From Nonomuraea solani (GTDB taxonomy: Bacteria; Actinomycetota; Actinomycetes; Streptosporangiales; Streptosporangiaceae), in assembly GCF_900108335.1 (NCBI RefSeq), contig NZ_FNVT01000030.1, positions 1-64,000 of the forward strand: DNA of 64,000 nucleotides, written 5' to 3'. The translations under genes and the position numbers were made by a program. Below are positions 17,246 to 25,758 of the stretch, piece by piece. Under the pieces are notes generated by a model. It saw nothing but the letters and a program-made list of their open reading frames with translations, was not told where the DNA came from and did not search any database. Position 1 is the stretch's first letter. Every line of letters starts with the position of its first letter.

Positions 17246-18736
17246 TCAGCCCACCGACGACGCCTTGGTGATGAGGGAGGCCAGCTCGGTGACCATGGGG
17301 TCCTCCGAGTCGGCCGCCAGCCGGGTGACGTGTTCGCCGATCTCGGGCAGGTCGAGGCCGAACGCCTTCCGGTCCCGCATGTACAGCGCGAACGCGGCCA
17401 CCGCCACGTCCACCTGCAGCCTGACCGGGGCCTCCTTCCACAGGGACTCGGCCAGCTGGCCGGAGGTCAGCGACTCGCTCGTCTCGGAGGCGGTCCTGGT
17501 GTCGGGGTCCTGCCAGCGCACGGTGGCCTGGGCGAGCTGGCCGGTGGCGCCGGGCTTGAGCTTGAGCGCGTACAGGGCGGTGACGGAGTGGCCGGGCCCG
17601 ATCTCGCCGCCGTCCTTGCCGTCGTCGCGGAACTCCTCGGTGGTCAGGGCGCGGTTCTCGTAGCCGACGAGCTGGTAGCTCTCCACGACGGACGGGTTGA
17701 AGACGACCTGAGCCTTGGCGTCGCGGGCGCGGAGTTCGATGGTGGCGGGGAGCTGAGTGGTGAAGATCTTGGTGGCCTCTTCCTCGGTGCTGACGTACAC
17801 GGCCATGCCGTCGCCGTTGTCGGCGAGCTGCTCCATCAGCTCGTCGCCGTAATCGCGGCCGACGCCGACCGTGAGCAGGGTGACCTGCCTGCCCGCATAT
17901 TCCTTGGCCTGGGCCAGGATGGCCTGCCACTCGGTGTTGCCCTGGTTGGCCAGGCCGTCGGAGAGCAGGATGACCCGGTTGGTGGCGGCCGGGCGGAACG
18001 CCTTGGACGCCTGCTCGTAGCCGGTGACGAGCCCGGCCTCCAGGTTGGTGCCGCCGTCGATCGTGAGCTGGTTCACCGCGTCCATCAGCTCGCCCCTGGC
18101 GGTCAGCGGGGTCATCGAGGCGAGCACCTCGGCCTCGTCGCTGAAGGCCACGATGGAGACCTGGTCGCCGGGCGCGAGCTGGTCGAGCAGCTTCAGCAGG
18201 GCCGTCTTGACCAGGTCGAGGCGGCCGGGCTCGGCCATCGAGCCGGACACGTCGACCACGAACGTGAGGTTGGCGGGCCGCCGCGCGGACGCCTCGGACG
18301 CGCGGGTCTGCAGGCCGACGCGCATGACGGCCTCGTCGCGCGAGGGCATGCGGGCGCCGTCCACGTGCACGGCGAACCCGTCGTCGGACGGCTGCGCGTA
18401 GTCCTGCCGGAACGCGTTCACCCACTCTTCCGGGCGGATCTCGGCCGGCGCGGGCCAGCGGCCCTCCTGGAGGGTACGGCGGGCGTAGCCGTACGAGGCC
18501 GTGTCCACGTCCAGGGCGAACGTGGAGATCTGGGCCGTCGTCGTGTCCTTCTCGCTCTTGCTCTCGTCTTGGGCCTCGCTGGTCTGCTGAGGCGCTTGCT
18601 CAGGGCGCTGCTGCGTGCTGCTGTGCGCGGGCGCAGCCGCCCGGTCACCGCTCGTGGCGCTGGGGCCACCGCCGCAGGCGGCGAGTGCGAGAAGGGCGGT
18701 AAGCCCGACACCGACCACCAAAGGACGAAATTTCAT
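17246..18736 (-). CDS. von Willebrand factor A domain lipoprotein
   Basis: 496 residues. The start follows a GGAGGTGG ribosome site and gives a lipoprotein signal, MKFRPLVVGVGLTALLALAA before Cys-Gly (lipobox LAAC). After a polar linker comes the YfbK-type N-terminal region (FALDVDTASYGYARRTLQEG), then the vWA domain with MIDAS FVVDVSGSMAE and the second metal-site Thr in TIDGGTNLEAG, and a C-terminal region of the DUF3520 type. Such proteins are cell-surface metal-dependent adhesion or complex-scaffold proteins. Stands alone between the tRNA and the DinB-like gene. Confidence 0.9.
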   Translation of the reverse strand: MKFRPLVVGVGLTALLALAACGGGPSATSGDRAAAPAHSSTQQRPEQAPQQTSEAQDESKSEKDTTTAQISTFALDVDTASYGYARRTLQEGRWPAPAEIRPEEWVNAFRQDYAQPSDDGFAVHVDGARMPSRDEAVMRVGLQTRASEASARRPANLTFVVDVSGSMAEPGRLDLVKTALLKLLDQLAPGDQVSIVAFSDEAEVLASMTPLTARGELMDAVNQLTIDGGTNLEAGLVTGYEQASKAFRPAATNRVILLSDGLANQGNTEWQAILAQAKEYAGRQVTLLTVGVGRDYGDELMEQLADNGDGMAVYVSTEEEATKIFTTQLPATIELRARDAKAQVVFNPSVVESYQLVGYENRALTTEEFRDDGKDGGEIGPGHSVTALYALKLKPGATGQLAQATVRWQDPDTRTASETSESLTSGQLAESLWKEAPVRLQVDVAVAAFALYMRDRKAFGLDLPEIGEHVTRLAADSEDPMVTELASLITKASSVG

Positions 18737-18911
18737 TTCCAACCACCTCCGAGTCGTACGACGGAAGTGGCCCCCCGATGGCCGGGCCGGTGACGCAAGC
18801 GAGCACAAACCGCGATCGACACGTGATCAACCGTGACCATTGGCGCACGTGAGGCGGATGAGCGTTGCCGCTCAGGTCCTCAGAAGAGGTCGATCCGTTA
18901 TCGAATGCCGA

Positions 18912-19469
18912 TCACGGCTTCCATGCCGGATCCCGTCCGATGAGCCCGAGGAACCGGTCGAGCGACGAAGCGTCGTCGGGCACCGCCACCTCGTCGCCGA
19001 ACGCCCCGCGAGCCCGGCCGGTCGGCGCCATCTGCGCCGAGAACGCCCGCAGCGCGGCCGCCGTCTCCTCCTCGACCTCGTAGTGCCTGCCCGTCGCCCG
19101 GGCCAGATCCCAGCCGTGGGCGACCAGGTCGGTCAGCGCCATGCGCGCGAGCACGGTCTTCGGCAGGCCGCCCATGGCCTCGCTGACGCCCTCCCACGTC
19201 TCCGGGCGCTCCCAGACGGCGAGCATGCGCTCGGCCCGCTCGGGGAAGTCGCCGGTGTAGTCCTTCGGCGGCAGGAACCCGCCGCCGCTCCCGACCGATT
19301 CGAACAGGGAGATGGCCCACTCCATATGGTTGATCAGGCCCTTGACGTCGTATTCGGAGCACGGCGTGGGGAGCCCCAGCTCGTCGTCGCTGACGCCCTT
19401 GACCAGCGCGGACGTGCGGTCAGCGGCCCCACGGAGCATCGCCAGGGTCTCGTTCATGTTCTCTTCCAT
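18912..19469 (-). CDS. TIGR03086-type DinB-like metal-binding protein
   Basis: 185 residues of the mycothiol-dependent maleylpyruvate isomerase/DinB four-helix superfamily. Diagnostic segments: ELGLPTPCSEYDVKGLINHM (with the first metal His), RMALTDLVAHGWDLARATG (second His, the HxWD motif), and a C-terminal ALRAFSAQMAPTGRARGAFG. The family binds zinc and may use mycothiol; the substrate is unknown. Start may instead be Met5, which sits behind GGAAGAG. The 5' end overlaps the end of the ICMT gene by 38-50 nt, suggesting readthrough from the type III PKS unit. Confidence 0.85.
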   Translation of the reverse strand: MEENMNETLAMLRGAADRTSALVKGVSDDELGLPTPCSEYDVKGLINHMEWAISLFESVGSGGGFLPPKDYTGDFPERAERMLAVWERPETWEGVSEAMGGLPKTVLARMALTDLVAHGWDLARATGRHYEVEEETAAALRAFSAQMAPTGRARGAFGDEVAVPDDASSLDRFLGLIGRDPAWKP

Positions 19470-19977
19470 GGGTACAGCCTGCCAGGGCCGCGTTCTCCAC
19501 GTGTATTCGAACGGCGAGAAGCACCGCGTTCGCCGCCGTGAACGCCGACGCGGTCAGCCAGGCGGAGTGCACGAGCGGCAGCGCGATCCCCTCCGCGACG
19601 ACGGCCACGTAGTTCGGATGCCGCAGCCACCGGTACGGCCCCCGCCTCACCAGCGGCAGCCCCGGCACCACGACGACCCGCGTGTTCCACTGCCGGCCCA
19701 GCGTGCCGACGCACCACCAGCGCAGCCCCTGGGCCAGGACGACGGCGGCGAGCATGGGCCAGCCGAGCGCGGGGACGAAGGGGCGGCCGAGCAGCCAAAC
19801 CTCGGCGGGCGCCGCGATCAGCAGCGCCGTGTGGGCCACGACGATGAAGGGGTAGTGGCGGGCGCCGTACTCGACGCCGCCGGCGGACCTGGCCCAGGCC
19901 AGGTTGCGGCGGGCGACCGCCAGCTCGGCCAGCCGTTCGAGGACGACCAGGCCGATCAGGAGCGTGTAGGCGATCAC
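19420..19977 (-). CDS. Isoprenylcysteine carboxyl methyltransferase (ICMT) family protein
   Basis: 185-residue membrane protein with four to five helices. The C-terminal ICMT signature RRGPYRWLRHPNYVAVVAEG contains the SAM-binding RHPxY motif; WNTRVVVVPG precedes it. Starts with GTG overlapping the type III PKS stop (GTGA), hence coupled translation. In Streptomyces griseus the srsA-srsB pair couples a type III PKS to an ICMT-like O-methyltransferase acting on phenolic lipids, and this gene order is the same, so it likely methylates the PKS product at the membrane. The last 50 nt overlap the next gene. Confidence 0.9.
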   Translation of the reverse strand: MIAYTLLIGLVVLERLAELAVARRNLAWARSAGGVEYGARHYPFIVVAHTALLIAAPAEVWLLGRPFVPALGWPMLAAVVLAQGLRWWCVGTLGRQWNTRVVVVPGLPLVRRGPYRWLRHPNYVAVVAEGIALPLVHSAWLTASAFTAANAVLLAVRIHVENAALAGCTHGREHERDPGDAPWGR

Positions 19978-20993
19978 CAGTGCAGCAGGAGGAGCTCGGC
20001 GGAGAAGCCCGGGCCCAGGGCCATGAGCAGCGCGGGGGCGCCGGGCTGACCGCGCGTCTCCTGCAGGACGTGCAGGACCGAGACCGACGACAGGTTGCCG
20101 TACTCGCTCAGCGAGCGCCGGGTCACCTCCAGGGCCCTGGGCTCCAGGCCGAGCGTCTCCACGATCTTTTCGATCACCTTCGGGCCGCCGGGGTGGCAGA
20201 TCCAGGTGGCGACCTGCTCGGGGGTCAGGCCGTAGTCCGCCAGGAACGCCTTGATGTCGGCGCCCAGCACCTGCTCCACGAAGCCGGTCAGGTCCGCGTC
20301 CAGCACGATGCGGAAGCCGTGGTCGCCCACCTCCCAGCCCATGAGGTGCTCGGTGCCGGGGTAGAGCCGGCTGCGGGTGGCGACGACCTCGGGGCCGGGG
20401 CCGCGGCCGGTGGCGACGACGGCCGCCGCGCCGTCGCCGAACAGGCCGCTGGCCACCAGGTTGGCGATCGAGGTGTCGTCGCGCTGGATCGTCAGCGAGC
20501 ACAGCTCCACGCAGACCAGCGCCGCGACGTGGTGCGGCCAGCCGCGCAGGTAGTCGTGCAGCCGCGCGAGCCCGGCCGCGCCGGCCGCGCAGCCCAGGCC
20601 GAACACCGGCACCCGTTTCACGTCGGGACGCAGGCCCATCCGCTGCGCCAGCCGGGCGTCGAGCGAGGGCGTGGCCAGGCCCGTGGTCGAGCAGAACAGC
20701 AGGTGGTCGATCTTCTCCGGGCGCACGTCGGCCTTCTGGAGCGCGCCGCGCAGTGCCCGTTCGCCGAGGTCGAGGGCGACTTCGGCGTACATGGTGTTCG
20801 CCCTGGCGAAGGAGTCGAGTTTGGTGTAGTCGGCCAGCGGGAGCGCGAGATTGCGCCCTTTCACGCCGGTGGCCGTGTGGAAGCGTTCGAGCTGGTCCTG
20901 ATCGCAGTCGGTCAGCCGGGAGAACGCCTCGGTGATCTCCGCCTGTTCGTAGCGGTGATCAGCCAAAACGGTCTGCACTCCCGAAATATGCAT
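19974..20993 (-). CDS. Type III polyketide synthase (chalcone synthase-like)
   Basis: 339 residues, normal for the family. The catalytic triad is visible: Cys135 in VFGLGCAAGAAGL, His267 in WICHPGGPKVIEK and Asn300 in SEYGNLSSVSVL. The homodimeric enzyme condenses an acyl-CoA starter with malonyl-CoA units to give resorcinols or pyrones. The start follows GGAGAG. Sequence texture (FARANTMYAEVALDLGERAL) is closer to mycobacterial PKS10/11-type alkylpyrone synthases than to RppA, by eye. Forms an operon with the ICMT gene and is divergent from a GlxA-type regulator 42 bp away. Confidence 0.95.
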   Translation of the reverse strand: MHISGVQTVLADHRYEQAEITEAFSRLTDCDQDQLERFHTATGVKGRNLALPLADYTKLDSFARANTMYAEVALDLGERALRGALQKADVRPEKIDHLLFCSTTGLATPSLDARLAQRMGLRPDVKRVPVFGLGCAAGAAGLARLHDYLRGWPHHVAALVCVELCSLTIQRDDTSIANLVASGLFGDGAAAVVATGRGPGPEVVATRSRLYPGTEHLMGWEVGDHGFRIVLDADLTGFVEQVLGADIKAFLADYGLTPEQVATWICHPGGPKVIEKIVETLGLEPRALEVTRRSLSEYGNLSSVSVLHVLQETRGQPGAPALLMALGPGFSAELLLLHW

Positions 20994-21035
20994 ACTGCTC
21001 TCCTGCCGCTGAGAGGCTCCGGCTAACATGCGGGC

Positions 21036-22007
21036 ATGCTGCTCCCACTCCCGGCCAGGCGGCACGGAGTGGCCGTGCTGGCTTTCGAGGGCATGGCGCC
21101 GTTCGAACTCGGCTGTGTCGTGGAGTTCTTCGGCCTGCCCCGCCCCGAGCTGGACGTCCCCTGGTACGACCTGCGGGTGTGCGCGGAGACGCTGGAGCCG
21201 CTCCGGGTGGTCGGCGGGTTCACCCTGCAGGCGGCCCACGGGCTGGACGTGCTGGCCGGCTCCGACACGGTGATCGTGCCCGGGGTCGCCGACGTGCGCG
21301 GCCCGGTCTCCGGCGCGCTGGTCTCGGCCCTGCGCGCGGCGCACGCGCGCGGGGCGCGAATGGTGTCGATCTGTTCCGGGGCGTTCGCGCTGGCGGCCGC
21401 CGGGCTGCTCGACGGGCGCGAGGTGACCACCCACTGGAAGTACGCCGACCTGCTCCAGGAGCGCTTCCCCGCCGTCCGGGTCAACCCCTCGGTCCTGTAC
21501 GTGGACGGCGGCGACGTGCTGACCAGCGCGGGCAGCGCCGCCGGGCTCGACCTGCTGGTCCACCTCGTCCGCAGCGACCACGGCCCCAACGTGGCCAACG
21601 CGGTGGCCCGCCGCCTGGTCATCCCGCCTCACCGGGAGGGCGGGCAGGCCCAGTTCATCCAGGCCGCGGTCACGCCGGTCGAGGACGACGACGCGGTGGC
21701 CAGGGCGATGGCGTGGGCCCTGGAGCACCTGGCGGAGCCGCTGTCCGTGGCCGATCTGGCCGGGGTGGCGCACATGTCGGAGCGCTCGTTCATCCGGCAC
21801 TTCAAGCGGCAGACCGGGACGAGCCCGCTGCGGTGGGTGATCTCGCAGCGGGTGGCCGCCAGCCTGGCGATGCTGGAGTCGACGGCGGCCCCGGTGGAGG
21901 AGATCGGGGCGTCGGTGGGCTTCGAGAGCCCGGTGACCTTCCGGCACCACTTCACCCGCGCCATGCGCACCTCGCCTTCGGCCTACCGCAAGGCGTTCAG
22001 CGCCTGA
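21036..22007 (+). CDS. GlxA family AraC-type regulator beside the type III PKS
   Basis: 323 residues. DJ-1/PfpI-like N-terminal domain (SICSGAFALAAAGLLDGREV, residues about 105-125) and C-terminal AraC HTH pair (HMSERSFIRHFKRQTGTSPL, PVEEIGASVGFESPVTFRHH). The Gly-rich inter-domain region HREGGQAQFIQ is the same as in the copy at 7.9 kb. Only 42 bp separate it from the PKS start on the opposite strand, so it is the obvious candidate to control the PKS-ICMT pair. Another ATG lies 8 nt upstream out of frame; the chosen one has no clear ribosome site, consistent with a leaderless message. Confidence 0.92.
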   Translation: MLLPLPARRHGVAVLAFEGMAPFELGCVVEFFGLPRPELDVPWYDLRVCAETLEPLRVVGGFTLQAAHGLDVLAGSDTVIVPGVADVRGPVSGALVSALRAAHARGARMVSICSGAFALAAAGLLDGREVTTHWKYADLLQERFPAVRVNPSVLYVDGGDVLTSAGSAAGLDLLVHLVRSDHGPNVANAVARRLVIPPHREGGQAQFIQAAVTPVEDDDAVARAMAWALEHLAEPLSVADLAGVAHMSERSFIRHFKRQTGTSPLRWVISQRVAASLAMLESTAAPVEEIGASVGFESPVTFRHHFTRAMRTSPSAYRKAFSA

Positions 22008-22046
22008 GGCGCCACCACGAAGGCGGCCCGGCCTGAGCCGGCCCGA

Positions 22047-23141
22047 TCAGCCCGGCCTGAGCCGCCACAGTGAGGTCACCTCGGCGGCGCGGGCCGCGTG
22101 CAGGGGGTCGGCCGGGTCGCCCGGCCGCTGGTGGCGGGGCGCGATGTCCAGGCGGGCCGCCACCCGCAGCCCCGCGCGCTCGAACGCCGCGAGCAGCTCG
22201 GCCCGGGTGCGCAGCCCGAGGTGCTCGGCCAGGTCCGACAGGATGAGCCAGCCCTCCCCCGCCGGTTCGAGATGCCCGGCGAGCCCGTCGATGAACCCCC
22301 GCAACATCCGCCCGCCCGGATCGTAGACGGCGTGGTCGAGGGGGGTGACGGGCTTGGCGGGCAGCCACGGCGGGTTGCAGACGACCAGCGGCGCGCGCCC
22401 CGGCGGGAACAGGTCGGCCCGCACGACCTCCACCCGGCCGGCAAGCCCCAGGCGGGCGAGGTTGTCGCCGGCGCAGTCGACCGCCCGCCGGTCGAGGTCG
22501 GTGGCCACCACGTGCCGCACGCCGCGCCTGGCCAGCACGGCCGCCAGCACGCCCGTGCCGGTGCCGATGTCGAAGGCCAGCCGGTCGCCGGGCAGCGGCG
22601 CCTCGGCCACCAGATCCACGTATTCGCCCCGGATCGGGGAGAACACGCCGTGGTGCGGATGGATGCGTTCGCCGAGCGCCGGCACGGGCACGCCCTTGAC
22701 GCGCCATTCGTGCGCGCCGATCACGCCGAGCAGCTCCCCGAGCCGGCCGACCGCGGGCGGGGCCGTGCGGCCGTACACCTCGGTGCACGCCTCCCGCACG
22801 TCCGGCGCCCTGCGCAGCGCCACCACGTGCCCGTCCGCGTACGGAATGAGCACCATGCCCAGCGTGTGCGCCCGCTGGGACCGGGCCTGGCGATGGCGGT
22901 GGAAGCCGCTGCCGGGGGCGGCCGGCGCGCACCGGCGGCCCATGGCGTCGAGCACCTGGCGGGCCTGGTGGAAGTCACCCCGCCACAGCAGCGCCGTGCC
23001 CTCGCAGGCCAGCCGGTAGGCGACGGCGGCCCGCATCCGGTCGTCGGCGACCATGACGCGCTCCGGCGGCGGCGCGCCCAGCGCCGAGCGCCAGATCGCC
23101 GACCGCTCCCGCCCCGCTTCCGTCCACCGGATCATCGCCAC
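22047..23141 (-). CDS. Class I SAM-dependent methyltransferase (HemK/RsmC-like)
   Basis: 364 residues. The Rossmann core begins near residue 190 with LAFDIGTGTGVLAAVLARRG (motif I), ATDLDRRAVDCAGDNLARLG (motif II) and VVCNPPWLPAKPV, the (N/D)PPY-type motif IV of N-methyltransferases acting on glutamine, adenine or guanine. The N-terminal 180 residues form an extra domain with ALLWRGDFHQARQVLDAMGR, as in the actinobacterial fused PrmC-like proteins. Probably modifies RNA or a translation factor, but the target is not shown. Stops next to the GlxA gene in convergent orientation. Confidence 0.85.
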   Translation of the reverse strand: MAMIRWTEAGRERSAIWRSALGAPPPERVMVADDRMRAAVAYRLACEGTALLWRGDFHQARQVLDAMGRRCAPAAPGSGFHRHRQARSQRAHTLGMVLIPYADGHVVALRRAPDVREACTEVYGRTAPPAVGRLGELLGVIGAHEWRVKGVPVPALGERIHPHHGVFSPIRGEYVDLVAEAPLPGDRLAFDIGTGTGVLAAVLARRGVRHVVATDLDRRAVDCAGDNLARLGLAGRVEVVRADLFPPGRAPLVVCNPPWLPAKPVTPLDHAVYDPGGRMLRGFIDGLAGHLEPAGEGWLILSDLAEHLGLRTRAELLAAFERAGLRVAARLDIAPRHQRPGDPADPLHAARAAEVTSLWRLRPG

Positions 23142-23179
23142 CCGAAGGTTTCACGGTCCACGCCGCCCGGCCACCCTCT

Positions 23180-23827
23180 TTATGGAAGAAGTCCCCGCAC
23201 CAGAGCGCGCACTCCCTTGGCGTAGGTGTCGCGCGCCGTCAGCTCCTCCCACCGGGCGCCGACCTCGCTCAGCCGTGGGAACTCCGCGGCGTCCAGCTCC
23301 CCGAACACCTGCTCCCGATACGTTCCGCCCCCTTCCTCCCTGCGCCCGCGCGCCGCCGCCCGCCCGCCGACCTCGCCGGCCGTGTAGTGCCAGATGATGC
23401 GGTAGACGTCCACGGCCTCCTCGATCGACGTCCCCGCCCGCACAGCGGCGTCGATGATCTGCTCCGGGTACCACAGCGCGCCGACCGAGAGCAGGTCGTC
23501 GGCCCTGAGCACGTCGACCACCCACGGATAGCCGGACAGCGCCTCGCGCAGGGCCACGGCGGCGGCCACCACGCGCTCGCGCGGCTCCTCCGGCAGCTCC
23601 GGCCTGGGCAGCGCCGCGGCGTGCTCGTCCAGCAGGAGCAGCAGCAGCCCCTCCCTGTCGCGCACGTGGTGGTAGAGCGCCATCGCCGTGCTGCCGACCT
23701 CCTTGGCCAGCCTGCGCATGGTCAAAGCGGCCACCCCGTCCGTCTCGACCACCCGGTGGGCGGCGGCCACGATGTCCGCTTTGGAGATTTTGGGCGGTCT
23801 TCCGGTACGCGTCGGCATGACCGCCAT
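23180..23827 (-). CDS. TetR family regulator (TetR_C-like)
   Basis: 215 residues. HTH: ISKADIVAAAHRVVETDGVA and MRRLAKEVGSTAMALYHHVR, the group close to classical TetR. C-terminal domain ends EELTARDTYAKGVRALVRGL. I start at the Met of MAVMPTRTG; the Met three codons later is also possible. Start codons of this gene and the divergent MFS gene are only 14 bp apart, with a perfect palindrome over the MFS start, a compact drug-efflux switch. Confidence 0.9.
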   Translation of the reverse strand: MAVMPTRTGRPPKISKADIVAAAHRVVETDGVAALTMRRLAKEVGSTAMALYHHVRDREGLLLLLLDEHAAALPRPELPEEPRERVVAAAVALREALSGYPWVVDVLRADDLLSVGALWYPEQIIDAAVRAGTSIEEAVDVYRIIWHYTAGEVGGRAAARGRREEGGGTYREQVFGELDAAEFPRLSEVGARWEELTARDTYAKGVRALVRGLLP

Positions 23828-23836
23828 GTTACTTTC

Positions 23837-23848
23837 TATACATGTATA
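23837..23848. promoter_or_regulatory. Palindrome TATACATGTATA, probable TetR operator
   Basis: A perfect 12-bp palindrome in a very AT-rich patch between the divergent TetR and MFS genes. The central ATG is the MFS start codon itself. Position and symmetry fit the operator for the adjacent TetR; it also supplies -10-like sequences in both directions. Confidence 0.7.
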
Positions 23849-25176
23849 AAAACTCCTTGGCCGTGGCGGTGCTCGCCTTCGGGGTGGCCGTGGGGACCCT
23901 TCAGATGACCGTCGTGGTCCCGCTCCTGCCCCTCCTCCAGCAGCGCCTCGGCGCATCGCTCACCTCCGTCTCCTGGACGCTCACCGCCGGACTGCTGTCG
24001 GGAGCGGTCTCGATCCCGCTGCTGTCGCGCCTCGGCGACATGTACGGCCGGCGCCTGGTGACCCTGGTCGCCCTCGGACTCCTCGTCGCCGGCTCGGCCC
24101 TCGGCGCGGTGTCCGACGCCCTGGCCCCGCTCATCGCCGCCCGGGTGCTGCAGGGCACCGGCGCGACCCTGCTCCCACTGGCGATGGGCCTGGTCAGACA
24201 GGTGGTGCCCGGTCACCGGCTGCCGAGCGCGATCGGCGTGCTCAGCGCGACGATCGGCGTCGGGAGCGGCGGCGGCATGATCCTGGCGGGCCTGGTGGAC
24301 GGGGATCACCGGGCGGTGTTCTGGGCGCTCACCGGGCTGGGCGCGCTCGCGTTCGCCCTGGTGGCGGCGGTCGTCAGGGAAACGCCGGCGCGCAACCCCG
24401 GGCGGCCCGACCTGGCCGGGGCGGCGCTGGTGTCGGGGTGGCTGGTCTGCCTGCTGCTCGCGCTCAGCAAGGGCGCGACCTGGGGCTGGACGTCGCCGCT
24501 GACGCTCGGCCTGTTCGGTGCGGCCGTGGTGGTGGCCACGGCCTGGGTCGTGACCGCGCGGCGCACCGCCGCCCCGCTGATCGAGATCCCGATGCTGCTG
24601 CACCGGGGCACGGTGGGGGCGACCGTGGCGTCGTTCCTGCTGGGGTTCGCCCTGTTCGCGACGATCACGACCGTCTCGGCGGTCGTCCAGGGCACGCTCG
24701 GCGCCTCGGTGCTGCGGGTGGGGATCTACCTGCTGCCGACGACGACGCTGATGCTCGTGGTCTCCGTGCTGGCGGGCCCGCTGATGCGCCGCTTCACCGC
24801 CTCCGCCCTGGTCGCGGCCGGCTCGGCGCTGGTGACGGCCGCCACGCTCTGGCTGGCCTTCTCCTCCTATTCCGACATCGACCTGTACGGCGCCGCGACC
24901 GTGCTCGGGCTGGGCCTCGGCCTCGGCTACGCCGCGCTCGGCACCATGGCCGTCGAGCACGTGGAACCCGCCAAGACCGCCGCGGCCGGCGGCGTGAACG
25001 GGCTGGTCAGGATCGTGGGCGGCAGCCTGGCCGGAGCGGTCGTGGCGGCGGCCGGCGACCCGGGGTGGAGCTTCGGCGTCGCGGCGACGGCGGCCCTGCT
25101 GGCGACGCTCTTCGCCGCCTGGACCACGCTCACCCTCCCGGTGGAGGCGCCGGCGGGCGCAGGGCGTCGAGCATGA
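23842..25176 (+). CDS. MFS transporter, drug-efflux type
   Basis: 444 residues with 12-14 predicted helices. Opens directly into helix 1 (SLAVAVLAFGVAVGTLQMTV), loop 2-3 motif SRLGDMYGRRLVTL (motif A) and VLQGTGATLLPLAMGLVRQV, as in DHA2-like exporters. The start ATG sits in the TetR operator palindrome with no ribosome site, suggesting leaderless translation. Overlaps the convergent downstream TetR gene by 47 nt. Substrate unknown. Confidence 0.88.
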   Translation: MYKNSLAVAVLAFGVAVGTLQMTVVVPLLPLLQQRLGASLTSVSWTLTAGLLSGAVSIPLLSRLGDMYGRRLVTLVALGLLVAGSALGAVSDALAPLIAARVLQGTGATLLPLAMGLVRQVVPGHRLPSAIGVLSATIGVGSGGGMILAGLVDGDHRAVFWALTGLGALAFALVAAVVRETPARNPGRPDLAGAALVSGWLVCLLLALSKGATWGWTSPLTLGLFGAAVVVATAWVVTARRTAAPLIEIPMLLHRGTVGATVASFLLGFALFATITTVSAVVQGTLGASVLRVGIYLLPTTTLMLVVSVLAGPLMRRFTASALVAAGSALVTAATLWLAFSSYSDIDLYGAATVLGLGLGLGYAALGTMAVEHVEPAKTAAAGGVNGLVRIVGGSLAGAVVAAAGDPGWSFGVAATAALLATLFAAWTTLTLPVEAPAGAGRRA

Positions 25177-25678
25177 GGCGGAAGTGGCGGCGCCACTGCC
25201 CGGGGTCCGCCTCCGCCACCCGCGAGTTGGCCATCATGAAGTAGGCCAGATCGATCGGCCCGATGTCGGCCCGGAGCGCCCCGGCCGACCGCGCCCGCTC
25301 CATGAGCCGTTCGACCAGGTCGCTCATCTCGGATCGGTCGTCCTGGTGCGACAGGCAGACCAGTTCGGTGAAGGCCCGGTCGCGCGCCTGCGTCTCGCAC
25401 GTCTCCTCCAGAAAGCGCACGAGCCCGTCCCAGGCGTCCTCGGCCTCCAGCGAACGCCGCGCGAGCCCGGTCCAGGCGCTCACCTTCTCCTCCAGGAGCG
25501 CGTCGACGAGATCACCGCGCTCGGGGAAATGCCGGTAGAGCGTGCCGATCGCGACCCCGGCCCGCTTGGCGACGGCTTCGAGCGGCGCGTCGATCCCGCG
25601 CTCGGCCAGCACCTCCCTGGCGGCGGTCACCAGCGCGTCGCGGTTGCGCCGCGCGTCACGGCGGAGCGGTCGATCCAT
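25130..25678 (-). CDS. TetR family regulator
   Basis: 182 residues. HTH: RRNRDALVTAAREVLAERGI and VAKRAGVAIGTLYRHFPERG, with the SBP-type TetR_C domain (FTELVCLSHQDDRSEMSDL). Divergent from the SDR-like gene; a 52-bp inverted repeat occupies the shared promoter region and is the likely operator. Its 3' end overlaps the end of the MFS gene. Confidence 0.92.
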   Translation of the reverse strand: MDRPLRRDARRNRDALVTAAREVLAERGIDAPLEAVAKRAGVAIGTLYRHFPERGDLVDALLEEKVSAWTGLARRSLEAEDAWDGLVRFLEETCETQARDRAFTELVCLSHQDDRSEMSDLVERLMERARSAGALRADIGPIDLAYFMMANSRVAEADPGQWRRHFRLMLDALRPPAPPPGG

Positions 25679-25693
25679 ACAGCCATTCTAGTG

Positions 25694-25745
25694 AAGTCGA
25701 GGGTGTGCCTCAGGTTCGTGTTAACCTGAGGCATACCCTCGACTT
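25694..25745. promoter_or_regulatory. 52-bp inverted repeat between TetR and SDR-like genes
   Basis: Two 23-bp arms (25694-25716 and 25723-25745) are complementary at 22 of 23 positions around a 6-bp spacer CGTGTT. The arms contain AAGTCGAGGGT and GCCTCAGGTT blocks. It lies wholly in the 80-bp divergent promoter, ending just before the SDR-like ribosome site. TetR dimers usually bind 15-22 bp dyads, so this could hold two dimers or form a cruciform or hairpin. Confidence 0.75.
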
Positions 25746-25758
25746 AAGGAGACGTGAC

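Noticed and set aside
22020..22066. Repeat of CCCGGCCTGAGCCG at the end of the HemK-like gene
   Set aside because: Short GC-rich repeat at converging gene ends; no regulatory or mobile-element context.
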